From positions 1-24,438 of the IMG/VR virus record IMGVR_UViG_3300042391_000182: a DNA stretch of 24,438 nt. One strand, written 5' to 3'. The position numbers and the translations under genes were made by a program. This DNA comes from a virus. The notes below the pieces were generated by a model. That model worked only from the letters and a program-made list of their open reading frames with translations, did no database searches and had not been told where the DNA came from. Of the stretch, positions 5,285 through 10,254 are shown piece after piece; positions within the stretch are counted from its first letter, which is position 1, and every line of letters begins with the position of its first letter.

Positions 5285-5934
5285 CCCATCAATGGCTTTT
5301 GAGTAGCTCCAGCTATTTCATCTTCCCATCGTTTAGCATTAAGCCAGGTAGCCGCATGAGGAATAAACTGTTGTTCTCGTTCAGATAACTTTTGATCTTT
5401 TACAGCTTTTGTAATTTTTGCAATAAGTTCATCGTTAGGTTTAATCTTTATCCAAGCCTTCTTAGCATTTTCTTTAGCTGTCTTTTTTGGATAGACTTTC
5501 CAAAACGTCTCAAACTGATCGATAGATATATGGTTATTGGTTATTGGTTTATGGTTAGTGGTTAGGGTTATTTTGGGTTCGGCTTGGGTTAGGCTTGGGT
5601 TAGCAGTGGGTTTGGTCTGGCTTCTTGCTGGTCTGCCGCCTAGCTTTCCATTAGCTTTCTGCTTCTCTAAGTATGAATGATAAGCACGTATTTCTTCATC
5701 TGCTCTACTATTCTTATATCCAAATTCAGTATATTCAAACATATCATTCAACACAGATTGAATAATCTCTGAACCCAAACGTAACCTACGGGATACCCAT
5801 TGGATATCGATAGGTATTGGTTTTTCTGTGTCGTAATACATATCAAGCAAACGCCTGTATGCTAAATCTTCGTCATTGCTTAAATGGGATGTGGCAGACA
5901 AATAGTCGCCAATATGGAATTGGTAGTAATGCAT
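5275..5934 (-). CDS. DUF1376 (YdaU-type) phage replication protein
   Basis: A 219-residue protein with an N-terminal DUF1376 domain (about residues 3-95: YYQFHIGDYLSATSHLSNDE, LAYRRLLDMYYDTEKPIP, a winged-helix-like fold). Then comes a Thr/Asn/Pro-rich linker (about 103-137), then a C-terminal FWKVYPKKTAKENAKKAW module with HAATWLNAKRWEDE, found in phage replication and helicase-loading proteins. It probably recognises the origin and brings in the helicase encoded two genes downstream. The linker DNA contains two tandem repeat arrays, listed separately. The ATG at 5934 has a GAGGTATATATG context (GAGG 6 bases upstream). No membrane or secretion signals. Confidence 0.85.
   Translation of the reverse strand: MHYYQFHIGDYLSATSHLSNDEDLAYRRLLDMYYDTEKPIPIDIQWVSRRLRLGSEIIQSVLNDMFEYTEFGYKNSRADEEIRAYHSYLEKQKANGKLGGRPARSQTKPTANPSLTQAEPKITLTTNHKPITNNHISIDQFETFWKVYPKKTAKENAKKAWIKIKPNDELIAKITKAVKDQKLSEREQQFIPHAATWLNAKRWEDEIAGATQKPLMGWK
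5531..5572. repeat. 7-bp tandem repeats inside the replication gene
   Basis: On the plus strand TGGTTAT, TGGTTAT, TGGTTTA, TGGTTAG and TGGTTAG follow each other at exactly 7-base steps from 5531 to 5565, then a shifted GGTTA (5566-5570). They encode part of the Thr/Asn/Pro linker of the DUF1376 protein. They sit immediately beside the 11-bp array and beside a T-rich stretch at 5470-5490, so they may be binding sites or the melting side of an origin. Confidence 0.75.
5574..5617. repeat. 11-bp iteron-like tandem repeats; candidate replication origin
   Basis: TGGGTT recurs at 5574, 5585, 5596 and 5607, a strict 11-base step: TGGGTTCGGCT, TGGGTTAGGCT, TGGGTTAGCAG, TGGGTTTGGTC. A weaker TGGCTTCTTGC follows at 5618. 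Eleven bases is about one turn of B-DNA, so each copy would face the same side of the helix, as iterons do. Phage lambda carries its origin iterons within its replication gene O, which makes the location suggestive. A purely protein-level cause (a low-complexity linker) remains possible because the period is not a multiple of three. Confidence 0.62.
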
Positions 5935-5959
5935 ATATACCTCACGTTATCGGTAATCG

Positions 5960-6022
5960 TTACAAAATAGGTGGTATGGCAGGACGGTAACGAATCGTCT
6001 TTTCAGGAGCTACCCTAGCCAT
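5960..6022 (-). CDS. Possible 20-aa peptide
   Basis: ATG at 6022 to TAA at 5960 encodes MARVAPEKTIRYRPAIPPIL. The composition looks like protein, but there is only a weak GGA directly before the ATG. A further short frame, TTG 6069 to TAG 6010 (LQKARRLDIVVNDLPEWLG), overlaps its start. Either could be a translated microprotein or chance. The remaining bases from 5935 to 6047 hold no other gene that I can see. Confidence 0.22.
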   Translation of the reverse strand: MARVAPEKTIRYRPAIPPIL

Positions 6023-6047
6023 TCCGGTAAATCATTTACGACTATAT

Positions 6048-6212
6048 CTAAACGCCTCGCTTTTTGCAAGTCCGGCAAATATTAGAATTTACAAACTGTA
6101 TTGCAGATCGTGATCTTTTGCAACTTGAGCATATTTGCGTATTAAAGTTATATTTCGTTTTCTCTTTGGAATCTGACGTTTGATCTACAGTTTTTAAATT
6201 GACGTCTTTCAA
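6048..6212 (-). CDS. 54-aa zinc-finger protein
   Basis: A small gene starting at TTG 6212, preceded by AGAGG with an 8-base gap, and ending at TAG 6048. The C-terminal half is a four-cysteine zinc module, CSSC (C28, C31) and CRTC (C46, C49), with basic residues (KRSR, KKRG) around it. The N-terminal half is Lys/Asp/Thr-rich and overlaps the end of the winged-helix gene by 65 bases in another frame. No ATG exists in this frame between the upstream TAA and the finger, so the TTG is the best start. CX2C-x14-CX2C with flanking basic residues suggests nucleic-acid binding. Function unknown. Confidence 0.62.
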   Translation of the reverse strand: MKDVNLKTVDQTSDSKEKTKYNFNTQICSSCKRSRSAIQFVNSNICRTCKKRGV

Positions 6213-6528
6213 TTGGTTGACCTCTAGGGCTTATAGTAGGTGGAAATGTTTTAAGTGGCGTAAAAGGTACAGCTTCTCTAGGCGGCACTAAGTTCTTAGG
6301 TTCAGCCTTATACGCTGGCTTTTCCTGCTCAACTGAGAAGAATACATTACCTATTTGGTTAATGCACTTAAATCTTGCTAATTTCCTAAGCTCGCTAGTG
6401 ATAGCCCATACGTTAAGAAAACCCATAGTTCCATACGTTTTAGCTATGTGTTCAGCAGTAATACCACCTGATTCGTTGACGATTTGCAACATTCTTTCTC
6501 TGCGACTGTCTTTTCTTGGCTGATACAT
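6148..6528 (-). CDS. Winged-helix-like protein at the divergent promoter
   Basis: A 126-residue protein not matched to a known family. Residues 9-68 (RRERMLQIVNESGGITAEHI, then AKTYG, NVWAITSELRKLARFKCI, then GNVFFSV) have the rhythm of a winged helix: three helices followed by a beta wing. The second half is Pro-rich and basic, probably disordered. It is the first gene of the leftward early operon and starts about 90 bases from the rightward early operon, a position often held by a regulator or replication accessory protein. ATG at 6528 lacks a clear Shine-Dalgarno (only A/T-rich sequence upstream). Its 3' end overlaps the zinc-finger gene. Confidence 0.65.
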   Translation of the reverse strand: MYQPRKDSRRERMLQIVNESGGITAEHIAKTYGTMGFLNVWAITSELRKLARFKCINQIGNVFFSVEQEKPAYKAEPKNLVPPREAVPFTPLKTFPPTISPRGQPIERRQFKNCRSNVRFQRENEI

Positions 6529-6548
6529 AAATTTATTTTAAAAAGTTG

Positions 6549-6578
6549 TTGACATACAAGATTGTGATGCGTTATAGT
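6549..6578 (+). promoter_or_regulatory. Sigma70-type early promoter
   Basis: TTGACA (6549-6554), an 18-base spacer and TATAGT (6573-6578) form a near-consensus sigma70 promoter facing the plus-strand operon that begins at 6622. ATTGTG (6561-6566) in the spacer and CACAAT (6594-6599) after the -10 form an inverted repeat that could be an operator. No equally good promoter is seen for the leftward gene. Confidence 0.78.
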
Positions 6579-6605
6579 TTCTTCACTGCAACACACAATA
6601 TTAAT

Positions 6606-6619
6606 TCACTAGGAGAATA
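6606..6619 (+). repeat. Repeated translation leader (copy 1)
   Basis: TCACTAGGAGAATA precedes the ATG at 6622 and is exactly repeated at 6814-6827 before the ATG at 6830. Both contain the Shine-Dalgarno. A second leader pair, AGGAATCTAA, occurs at 7583-7592 and 8243-8252 before the ERF and SSB-tailed genes. Confidence 0.7.
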
Positions 6620-6621
6620 AA

Positions 6622-6813
6622 ATGAACAGCGAAAAAATAGTAGAACTTTTTTTAGATGGTGCATATCTTGAAGATTGTAAATTGCATCATCCTAGCTTTC
6701 GCAAAGGCTGGAGAAAAATGTCTAGTGGAAATATTTCATTTTTAGCTGCTAAAAATAAACTTCAAAAAATTGGTAAGCGCGTGCAATATCAAGACAGAAA
6801 ATATTTTTTGTAA
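6622..6813 (+). CDS. Small basic protein, unknown
   Basis: First gene of the rightward early operon, 63 residues, with AGGAG 6 bases before the ATG. It starts MNSEKIVELFLDGAYLEDCK and continues with a basic helical stretch, then KLQKIGKRVQYQDRKYF. No family is recognised, and there are no membrane segments. First genes after a strong early phage promoter are often small host-takeover or anti-defence proteins, but nothing in the sequence shows that here. The 14 bases before its ATG recur before the next gene. Confidence 0.65.
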   Translation: MNSEKIVELFLDGAYLEDCKLHHPSFRKGWRKMSSGNISFLAAKNKLQKIGKRVQYQDRKYFL

Positions 6814-6827
6814 TCACTAGGAGAATA
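6814..6827 (+). repeat. Repeated translation leader (copy 2)
   Basis: Second perfect copy of the 14-base leader TCACTAGGAGAATA, two bases before the ATG at 6830. Confidence 0.7.
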
Positions 6828-6829
6828 CT

Positions 6830-7135
6830 ATGAATCGCTACGAATTTGAACAAGATGCACTGCAATCCATATTAAATAAAGAACCTGATGACTTTACGCA
6901 AGACTTTACTGATGGTGAGATGCGTGAATCATTGAATGAATTTTTAATAATATGGGCTACCCATAGGCACGATCCCGTAGTTATGGCAGCAGGTATTAGC
7001 ACTCACATAGCGCGCATGATTTCGTACCAAGCTAAGTATTCAAAGAGAGTAGACGACACATTGACTACTAGTGATCTGTGGAACTACAACCAAGATATGA
7101 AAACTCAGCAGTGGGAGAATCGCCATGACAAGTAA
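6830..7135 (+). CDS. Hypothetical early protein
   Basis: A 101-residue acidic, helical protein. It has an acidic N-terminal third (NKEPDDFTQDFTDGEMRESL) and a middle with FLIIWATHRHDPVVMAAGIS. No known family is recognised. A Shine-Dalgarno AGGAG lies 7 bases before the ATG, in the repeated leader TCACTAGGAGAATA. Its stop overlaps the next start by 11 bases, so it is coupled to that gene. Confidence 0.65.
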   Translation: MNRYEFEQDALQSILNKEPDDFTQDFTDGEMRESLNEFLIIWATHRHDPVVMAAGISTHIARMISYQAKYSKRVDDTLTTSDLWNYNQDMKTQQWENRHDK

Positions 7136-7322
7136 TATGCATAATTGGGAAGTAGCCGAAATTGTTTATGCCTTGCGACTCCTGGCAGATAACCTAGAGA
7201 ACAAACCTAAGAGTATTGAAGAACTTGAAATACTAGGCATAGCTTACGAAGCGTTAATGATTGCTCCTAGAGAAATACACGAATTAGTTAACATTTTAGA
7301 ATCAGGTGACAACTATGAATAA
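7125..7322 (+). CDS. Hypothetical early protein
   Basis: A 65-residue acidic helical protein (NWEVAEIVYALRLLADNLEN, then KPKSIEELEILGIAYEAL). No known domain is recognised. The ATG at 7125 has GGGAG about 7 bases upstream, inside the end of the preceding gene. Its 3' end overlaps the start of the small membrane peptide gene at 7315. Confidence 0.62.
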   Translation: MTSNMHNWEVAEIVYALRLLADNLENKPKSIEELEILGIAYEALMIAPREIHELVNILESGDNYE

Positions 7323-7413
7323 ATTGCTCAATACTAATGATTTCTTTGCTAGACGTCCTATATTGTGTGGTGTAATAATAGTTCTTCTGTACATTATTGC
7401 GTGCTCACTATGA
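7315..7413 (+). CDS. 32-aa single-pass membrane peptide
   Basis: ATG at 7315 to TGA at 7413 encodes 32 residues: a short polar N-terminus with two arginines (FFARRP), then one hydrophobic span (ILCGVIIVLLYIIACSL) reaching the C-terminus. The gene overlaps the stop of the preceding gene by 8 bases and its TGA overlaps the ATG of the next (ATGA). That places it as a coupled gene in the operon. Expected topology is N-terminus inside. Function unknown; very small early phage membrane peptides can target host envelope proteins, which is only a possibility here. Confidence 0.55.
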   Translation: MNKLLNTNDFFARRPILCGVIIVLLYIIACSL

Positions 7414-7580
7414 CCGATGAAAAAAATATCTTATATAAAAAAGACTATGTTACGGCTGCTAAAACGGACATTCGTAAAACTTTCGCTAAATTTAGGAAGG
7501 AGCAAAAAGAGGCTACAAAAATATCTACTATTGAGAAAACACAATCTACCAATGTGGTTCAGTATAAAAAATTCAAATAA
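7410..7580 (+). CDS. Small Lys-rich protein
   Basis: A 56-residue basic protein starting at ATG 7410 (MTDEKNILYKKDYVTAAKTD), with a helical KTFAKFRKEQKEATK segment. Earlier GTG or TTG codons in the same frame would add a Cys/Ser-rich stretch that is just the other frame of the membrane peptide gene. The ATG is preferred because it overlaps the previous stop (ATGA). No Shine-Dalgarno is seen, so translation is probably coupled. It lies directly upstream of the ERF gene; function unknown. Confidence 0.6.
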   Translation: MTDEKNILYKKDYVTAAKTDIRKTFAKFRKEQKEATKISTIEKTQSTNVVQYKKFK

Positions 7581-7593
7581 ATAGGAATCTAAT

Positions 7594-8256
7594 ATGAATA
7601 ACGACTATCAATTACAAGAGCAGCACGAACAACAACAGTGGCGTGTATATAGCAAGCTACAAAAAGCCAGAGTTTTATTGCAGGAAAAACCATTAAAAAA
7701 ATCAGGCTATAACAAATTTCAAAATTATAAATATTATCAACTAGATGATTTTTTACCATCTATTAATATTATTTTTGATAATTTAGGTTTATGTTCGGTT
7801 TTTAGTATTAACGATGATATGGCTACGCTACGTATTTTTGATTCTGAATTTGGTGGGGTTATTATTTTCCGTAGTCCTATAGCAGATGCAAATAGCGGTA
7901 AATCATTGCCAATTCAAGCCTTAGGAAGCCAGCATACTTATTTACGTCGTTACCTTCTGTTAAATGCTCTTGAGATAACTGAGCATGACGCTATAGATGC
8001 AGAAGATAATAAAGAATACCCTAAATCATCCCAATCAATTACAACAGATGAATTTAATAAATTATCAAAAAAGCAGCAAGATGAATTGCGTTCTTATGCA
8101 ATTGAGCCAAAAAGTTTACTGGCAAAAAAAGATGTAGCTGGAGCAATTAAATACATTGAAGATTTAGAACTTGAGGCAACAATGCAAACAGCTTTTTGGC
8201 ATTTATTTGAGTCATCCGAAAGAAGCATAATGAAAAAACATAAGGAATCTAAATAA
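7594..8256 (+). CDS. erf: ERF-family single-strand annealing protein
   Basis: A 220-residue recombinase of the ERF (essential recombination function) superfamily. The N-terminal part includes KKSGYNKFQNYKYYQLDDFL, typical of ERF proteins. The core LPIQALGSQHTYLRRYLLLN followed by ALEI, with the acidic TEHDAIDAED tail, is the family signature. ERF proteins such as P22 Erf form rings that anneal complementary single strands and help circularise or recombine phage DNA. The C-terminal third is a charged helical region likely to serve protein contacts. AGGAA lies just upstream of the ATG. It is followed, with a TAATG overlap, by the SSB-tailed gene, a frequent functional pairing. No exonuclease is adjacent. 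Confidence 0.92.
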   Translation: MNNDYQLQEQHEQQQWRVYSKLQKARVLLQEKPLKKSGYNKFQNYKYYQLDDFLPSINIIFDNLGLCSVFSINDDMATLRIFDSEFGGVIIFRSPIADANSGKSLPIQALGSQHTYLRRYLLLNALEITEHDAIDAEDNKEYPKSSQSITTDEFNKLSKKQQDELRSYAIEPKSLLAKKDVAGAIKYIEDLELEATMQTAFWHLFESSERSIMKKHKESK

Positions 8257-8516
8257 TGGAATTCGATAATACTGATCGTGGCGTTTTATACCGTAACGGA
8301 AACAAGACTACTGACAAGCATCCAGACTACAGTGGTAGCGTTAACGTAGCAGGTAATGATTACTGGCTCTCAGGCTGGCTTAAAGAGTCTAAGACTGATG
8401 GCAAGAAGTTCTTTAGCTTGTCGGTACGTCCTAAGAATGACGCAGCACCTAAGCCTGTCAATAAGCCTGTAGTTACATCTGAGCCTAACGACTTCGATCA
8501 AGATATACCTTTCTGA
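8256..8516 (+). CDS. DUF736-like protein with SSB-type C-terminal tip
   Basis: An 86-residue protein whose first 60 residues (NTDRGVLYRNGNKTTDKHPD, SGSVNVAGNDYWLSGWLKES, KFFSLSVRPK) resemble the small beta-rich DUF736 family. A Pro-rich linker follows. The last eight residues, DFDQDIPF, match the acidic tip of bacterial SSB (DFDDDIPF), which recruits RecQ, RecO, PriA and other host repair and replication proteins. It does not look like a standard OB-fold SSB. It probably binds DNA or stands in for SSB during ERF-mediated annealing. The start at 8256 overlaps the ERF stop (TAATG), with AAGGA upstream. Confidence 0.8.
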   Translation: MEFDNTDRGVLYRNGNKTTDKHPDYSGSVNVAGNDYWLSGWLKESKTDGKKFFSLSVRPKNDAAPKPVNKPVVTSEPNDFDQDIPF

Positions 8517-8528
8517 GGAGCAACTATT

Positions 8529-8675
8529 ATGAAATACATACTCGCAGCCTATTTAGCGTTAACAGCAACATTTGCTTATGCTTCATGCACAACAAATAGC
8601 TATTCATACAATGGTCAATACGTAACGTGTACTACGTGTTGCTATGGGAATAGTTGCTCAACTAACTGCTACTGA
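8529..8675 (+). CDS. Small secreted Cys-rich protein
   Basis: ATG at 8529 to TGA at 8675, 48 residues, with GGAG about 10 bases upstream. The first 20 residues form a signal peptide (KYILAAYLALTATFAYA, cleavage expected after Ala). The mature part is only about 30 residues, with six cysteines in the pattern C...C-TTCC...SC...NC and many Tyr, Asn and Ser. The paired cysteines suggest a disulfide-bonded periplasmic peptide. Similar short CTTN...CTTCC proteins occur in other proteobacterial phages and hosts, with no known role. It is the last gene before a strong terminator. Confidence 0.72.
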   Translation: MKYILAAYLALTATFAYASCTTNSYSYNGQYVTCTTCCYGNSCSTNCY

Positions 8676-8681
8676 TCTCGC

Positions 8682-8704
8682 AGCCACACTCCTCCGTGGC
8701 TTTT
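8682..8704 (+). terminator. First hairpin of a tandem terminator
   Basis: AGCCAC (8682-8687) pairs with GTGGCT (8696-8701) around an 8-base loop and is followed by TTT. A moderate rho-independent terminator directly after the Cys-rich gene. Confidence 0.6.
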
Positions 8705-8705
8705 A

Positions 8706-8733
8706 ACAGGGGCTTCGGCTCCTGTCTTTTTAT
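8706..8733 (+). terminator. Strong rho-independent terminator
   Basis: ACAGGGGC, a TTCG tetraloop and GCTCCTGT form an 8-bp stem (one G-T pair), followed by CTTTTTATT. This is a textbook intrinsic terminator. It stands in the middle of the plus-strand operon, only about 20 bases before the next gene, so downstream expression needs read-through, antitermination or a hidden promoter. Confidence 0.88.
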
Positions 8734-8745
8734 TCTGGGGTAACC

Positions 8746-8937
8746 ATGAAATTGTTAGACGCAGTAAAAGAACGCTACGCAATCAAGAATGATGCTGAAC
8801 TTAGTAGAAAGCTGGACGTACCACCGCCTACGATTAGCAAGATACGCAGCGGTAAAGTTAATGTTTCCGCAGATATGATTCTACGCATACATGAGACGTT
8901 TGATATGCCAGTTAAGGAAATACGTGAACTATTATGA
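8746..8937 (+). CDS. Cro/CI-type HTH regulator
   Basis: A 63-residue protein composed almost entirely of a Cro/C1-type helix-turn-helix. KNDAELSRKLDVPPPTISKI (about residues 14-33) gives helices 2 and 3, with the recognition helix PPTISKIRSGK. MILRIHETFDMPVKEIRELL forms the remaining helices. At this size it should be a dimeric DNA-binding repressor acting in the cytoplasm, probably on phage early promoters. GGGG lies about 9 bases before the ATG. It comes directly after the double terminator, suggesting separate control. No CI/Cro divergent pair is present, so this alone is not proof of a temperate lifestyle. Confidence 0.85.
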   Translation: MKLLDAVKERYAIKNDAELSRKLDVPPPTISKIRSGKVNVSADMILRIHETFDMPVKEIRELL

Positions 8938-9131
8938 AAATATTAATATTTATGGGAGCTACTTTAGGGGCTATCTGGCTGTTTTCTAGTATGGTGACTG
9001 ATAAGGTTCAGGTAGCCTATAAAAAAGGCTATAGAGACGGTTTTAATGCCCTTGCTGTTGATTCTCAATGTGCTGCTTGGCTAATGGACTCTAATTTAAA
9101 ACAGGCTAAGGAAAGAATATGCGGAAGATGA
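8934..9131 (+). CDS. Small membrane-anchored protein
   Basis: A 65-residue protein with an N-terminal hydrophobic segment (KILIFMGATLGAIWLFSSMV, residues 2-21) acting as a signal anchor. A basic and polar soluble part follows (VAYKKGYRDGFNALAVDSQC) and ends in ...ERICGR. The start overlaps the HTH stop (ATGA). Tail-anchored or signal-anchored small proteins of this type are common in phage early regions; the function is unknown. Confidence 0.65.
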   Translation: MKILIFMGATLGAIWLFSSMVTDKVQVAYKKGYRDGFNALAVDSQCAAWLMDSNLKQAKERICGR

Positions 9132-9328
9132 CACAAAGTGACATTATGGGATTAGCTGCTGAGGCTAATTTATGGGTAACTAGTGATGAACGATTAGACG
9201 CTGTTAAAAAGTTTGCTGCGTTAGTTGCAGCAGCAGAGCGTGAAGCTTGTGCACAGATTGCATTTAACGCAAAGACATATCTTGAAGCAGCAGAAGCTAT
9301 CCGCGCAAGGGGGCAGCATGGAGACTAG
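9119..9328 (+). CDS. Small conserved phage protein
   Basis: A 69-residue helical protein, LxxFAALVAAAEREACA in type (here KKFAALVAAAEREACAQIAF), ending AEAIRARGQHGD. The AALVAAAEREACA...AIRARGQ motif recurs in many small phage proteins of unknown function. The start may be ATG 9119 (GGAAAG 5 bases upstream) or ATG 9128, which overlaps the previous stop (ATGA). No metal site or membrane segment. Confidence 0.72.
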   Translation: MRKMTQSDIMGLAAEANLWVTSDERLDAVKKFAALVAAAEREACAQIAFNAKTYLEAAEAIRARGQHGD

Positions 9329-9560
9329 ATTCTGCACCAGTTGCCAATGCACAAGGGAAGTCGATGGTGGAGTATTCCGAAAGACTCGTACTAGTGGTCG
9401 ATGGATATGTCAGCCATGTTCTCAGCATAAGACAGAGAGTATTTATAAGAATAAATCAGGACAAATTGCTGACGTTAAAAAGATCATGGAAAAACTGTAT
9501 CGTAATGCTGCACTAAAAAATATGAATACAATTTCTGAGAAGAATGGGGAGTTATTGTGA
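9318..9560 (+). CDS. Zinc-finger protein (CX2C...CX2C)
   Basis: An 80-residue protein with a four-cysteine module in its first 35 residues: CTSC (C6, C9), then a basic loop (FRKTRTSGRW), then CQPC (C31, C34). A helical, Lys-rich tail follows. The start is ATG 9318, preceded by GGGGGC; the reading frame continues upstream but there it merely shadows the previous gene. Such treble-clef-like modules with a basic loop usually bind nucleic acid. It overlaps the previous gene by 11 bases and the next gene (GTGA). Confidence 0.75.
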   Translation: METRFCTSCQCTREVDGGVFRKTRTSGRWICQPCSQHKTESIYKNKSGQIADVKKIMEKLYRNAALKNMNTISEKNGELL

Positions 9561-9802
9561 TTACTCTTACACGCGAAGAAGCGCAGCAAGTATTGCATTC
9601 GTTGCTAAATTATCCAATGACTGAAGGCAAAGCAATTCAATTACTCAGAGCTAAACTAAACGAACCTCCTTGCAAAACAGGTAGTTCATGTACTAATAAA
9701 TGTGAACGCTGTGGAGAAGTTAATCCAACAGAAATACATACGTGTACACCAGAGCCAATGATAGATGGTTATCCTTTGTACTCAGGATTACCAAATGGAT
9801 AA
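9557..9802 (+). CDS. Small conserved phage protein with Cys cluster
   Basis: An 81-residue protein starting at GTG 9557, which overlaps the previous stop (GTGA) and has GGGGAG about 6 bases upstream. The N-terminal half TREEAQQVLHSLL...AIQLLRAKL is a helical segment frequently seen in small phage proteins. The second half contains C39, C45, C49, C52 and C63, with CERCGE as a likely zinc knuckle. Function unknown. Confidence 0.72.
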   Translation: MITLTREEAQQVLHSLLNYPMTEGKAIQLLRAKLNEPPCKTGSSCTNKCERCGEVNPTEIHTCTPEPMIDGYPLYSGLPNG

Positions 9803-9989
9803 GTTTGCCCAAGCCACTACCGATCAGCTTTACTTCCGTGATCCGGCTATAGAACCACCACCAAGAGGAACCAGTATGCTATTGCTTAACCCTGGTGGAG
9901 TATGTGTAATCGGCGTATGGGATGATAGTTGTATCGGATGGTGTCCTAAACCTAAAGTACCTAAATCATTGAAAATAAAAAATGCATAA
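9795..9989 (+). CDS. Small conserved phage protein
   Basis: A 64-residue protein from ATG 9795, overlapping the previous stop by 8 bases. It has RDPAIEPPPRGTSMLLLNPG followed by GVCVIGVWDDSCIGWCPKPK. The pattern WRDPxxEPPxxGTxxLLL...GVWxxxxxxxWxPLPK is typical of a small beta-rich phage protein family (DUF551-like). The role is unknown. The longer frame beginning at 9765 is disfavoured because it overlaps the previous gene without a Shine-Dalgarno. Confidence 0.72.
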   Translation: MDKFAQATTDQLYFRDPAIEPPPRGTSMLLLNPGGVCVIGVWDDSCIGWCPKPKVPKSLKIKNA

Positions 9990-10215
9990 GAAGAAAATAG
10001 ACTATGACTGGCAAGCCGTTATAGACGGCAATCGCATTGGAATTATCAATGTAATTGATGGTATTCGTCGGGGTGAAGTAGATGAACTAGAACTAGAGAA
10101 ACTTAATAACTTTGTGCAATTCTCACTAGCGTTAATGCAACTATCAGGACCACAGAAATGGGCACAAGCAAAGATGAACGCTGAGATGATGCATTATTTA
10201 AAACCGCATGACTGA
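9982..10215 (+). CDS. Hypothetical helical protein
   Basis: A 77-residue protein, MHKKKIDYDWQAVIDGNRIG with a helical remainder, ending MNAEMMHYLKPHD. No known domain. Its ATG lies inside the last codons of the previous gene (ATGCATAA), and it ends about 40 bases before the MazG-like gene. Confidence 0.6.
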   Translation: MHKKKIDYDWQAVIDGNRIGIINVIDGIRRGEVDELELEKLNNFVQFSLALMQLSGPQKWAQAKMNAEMMHYLKPHD

Positions 10216-10233
10216 AATGTATATACAAATTTC
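10214..10233. promoter_or_regulatory. Near-palindrome upstream of the MazG-like gene
   Basis: GAAAT, then the perfect 8-base palindrome GTATATAC (10219-10226), then AAATTTC form a near-palindrome of 20 bases. It lies in the only gap (about 40 bases) in this part of the operon, about 20 bases before the AGGAG of the MazG-like gene. It could be an operator for the Cro-like protein; that is a guess. Confidence 0.3.
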
Positions 10234-10254
10234 GGACACTATAAGGAGAGTAAA

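Noticed and set aside
5531-5628. CRISPR array
   Set aside because: Repeats are 7 and 11 bases with no spacers, and they are inside a coding gene.
8746-8937. Evidence for a temperate phage
   Set aside because: A single Cro-like HTH is present, but there is no integrase, attachment site or divergent CI/Cro pair in the window.
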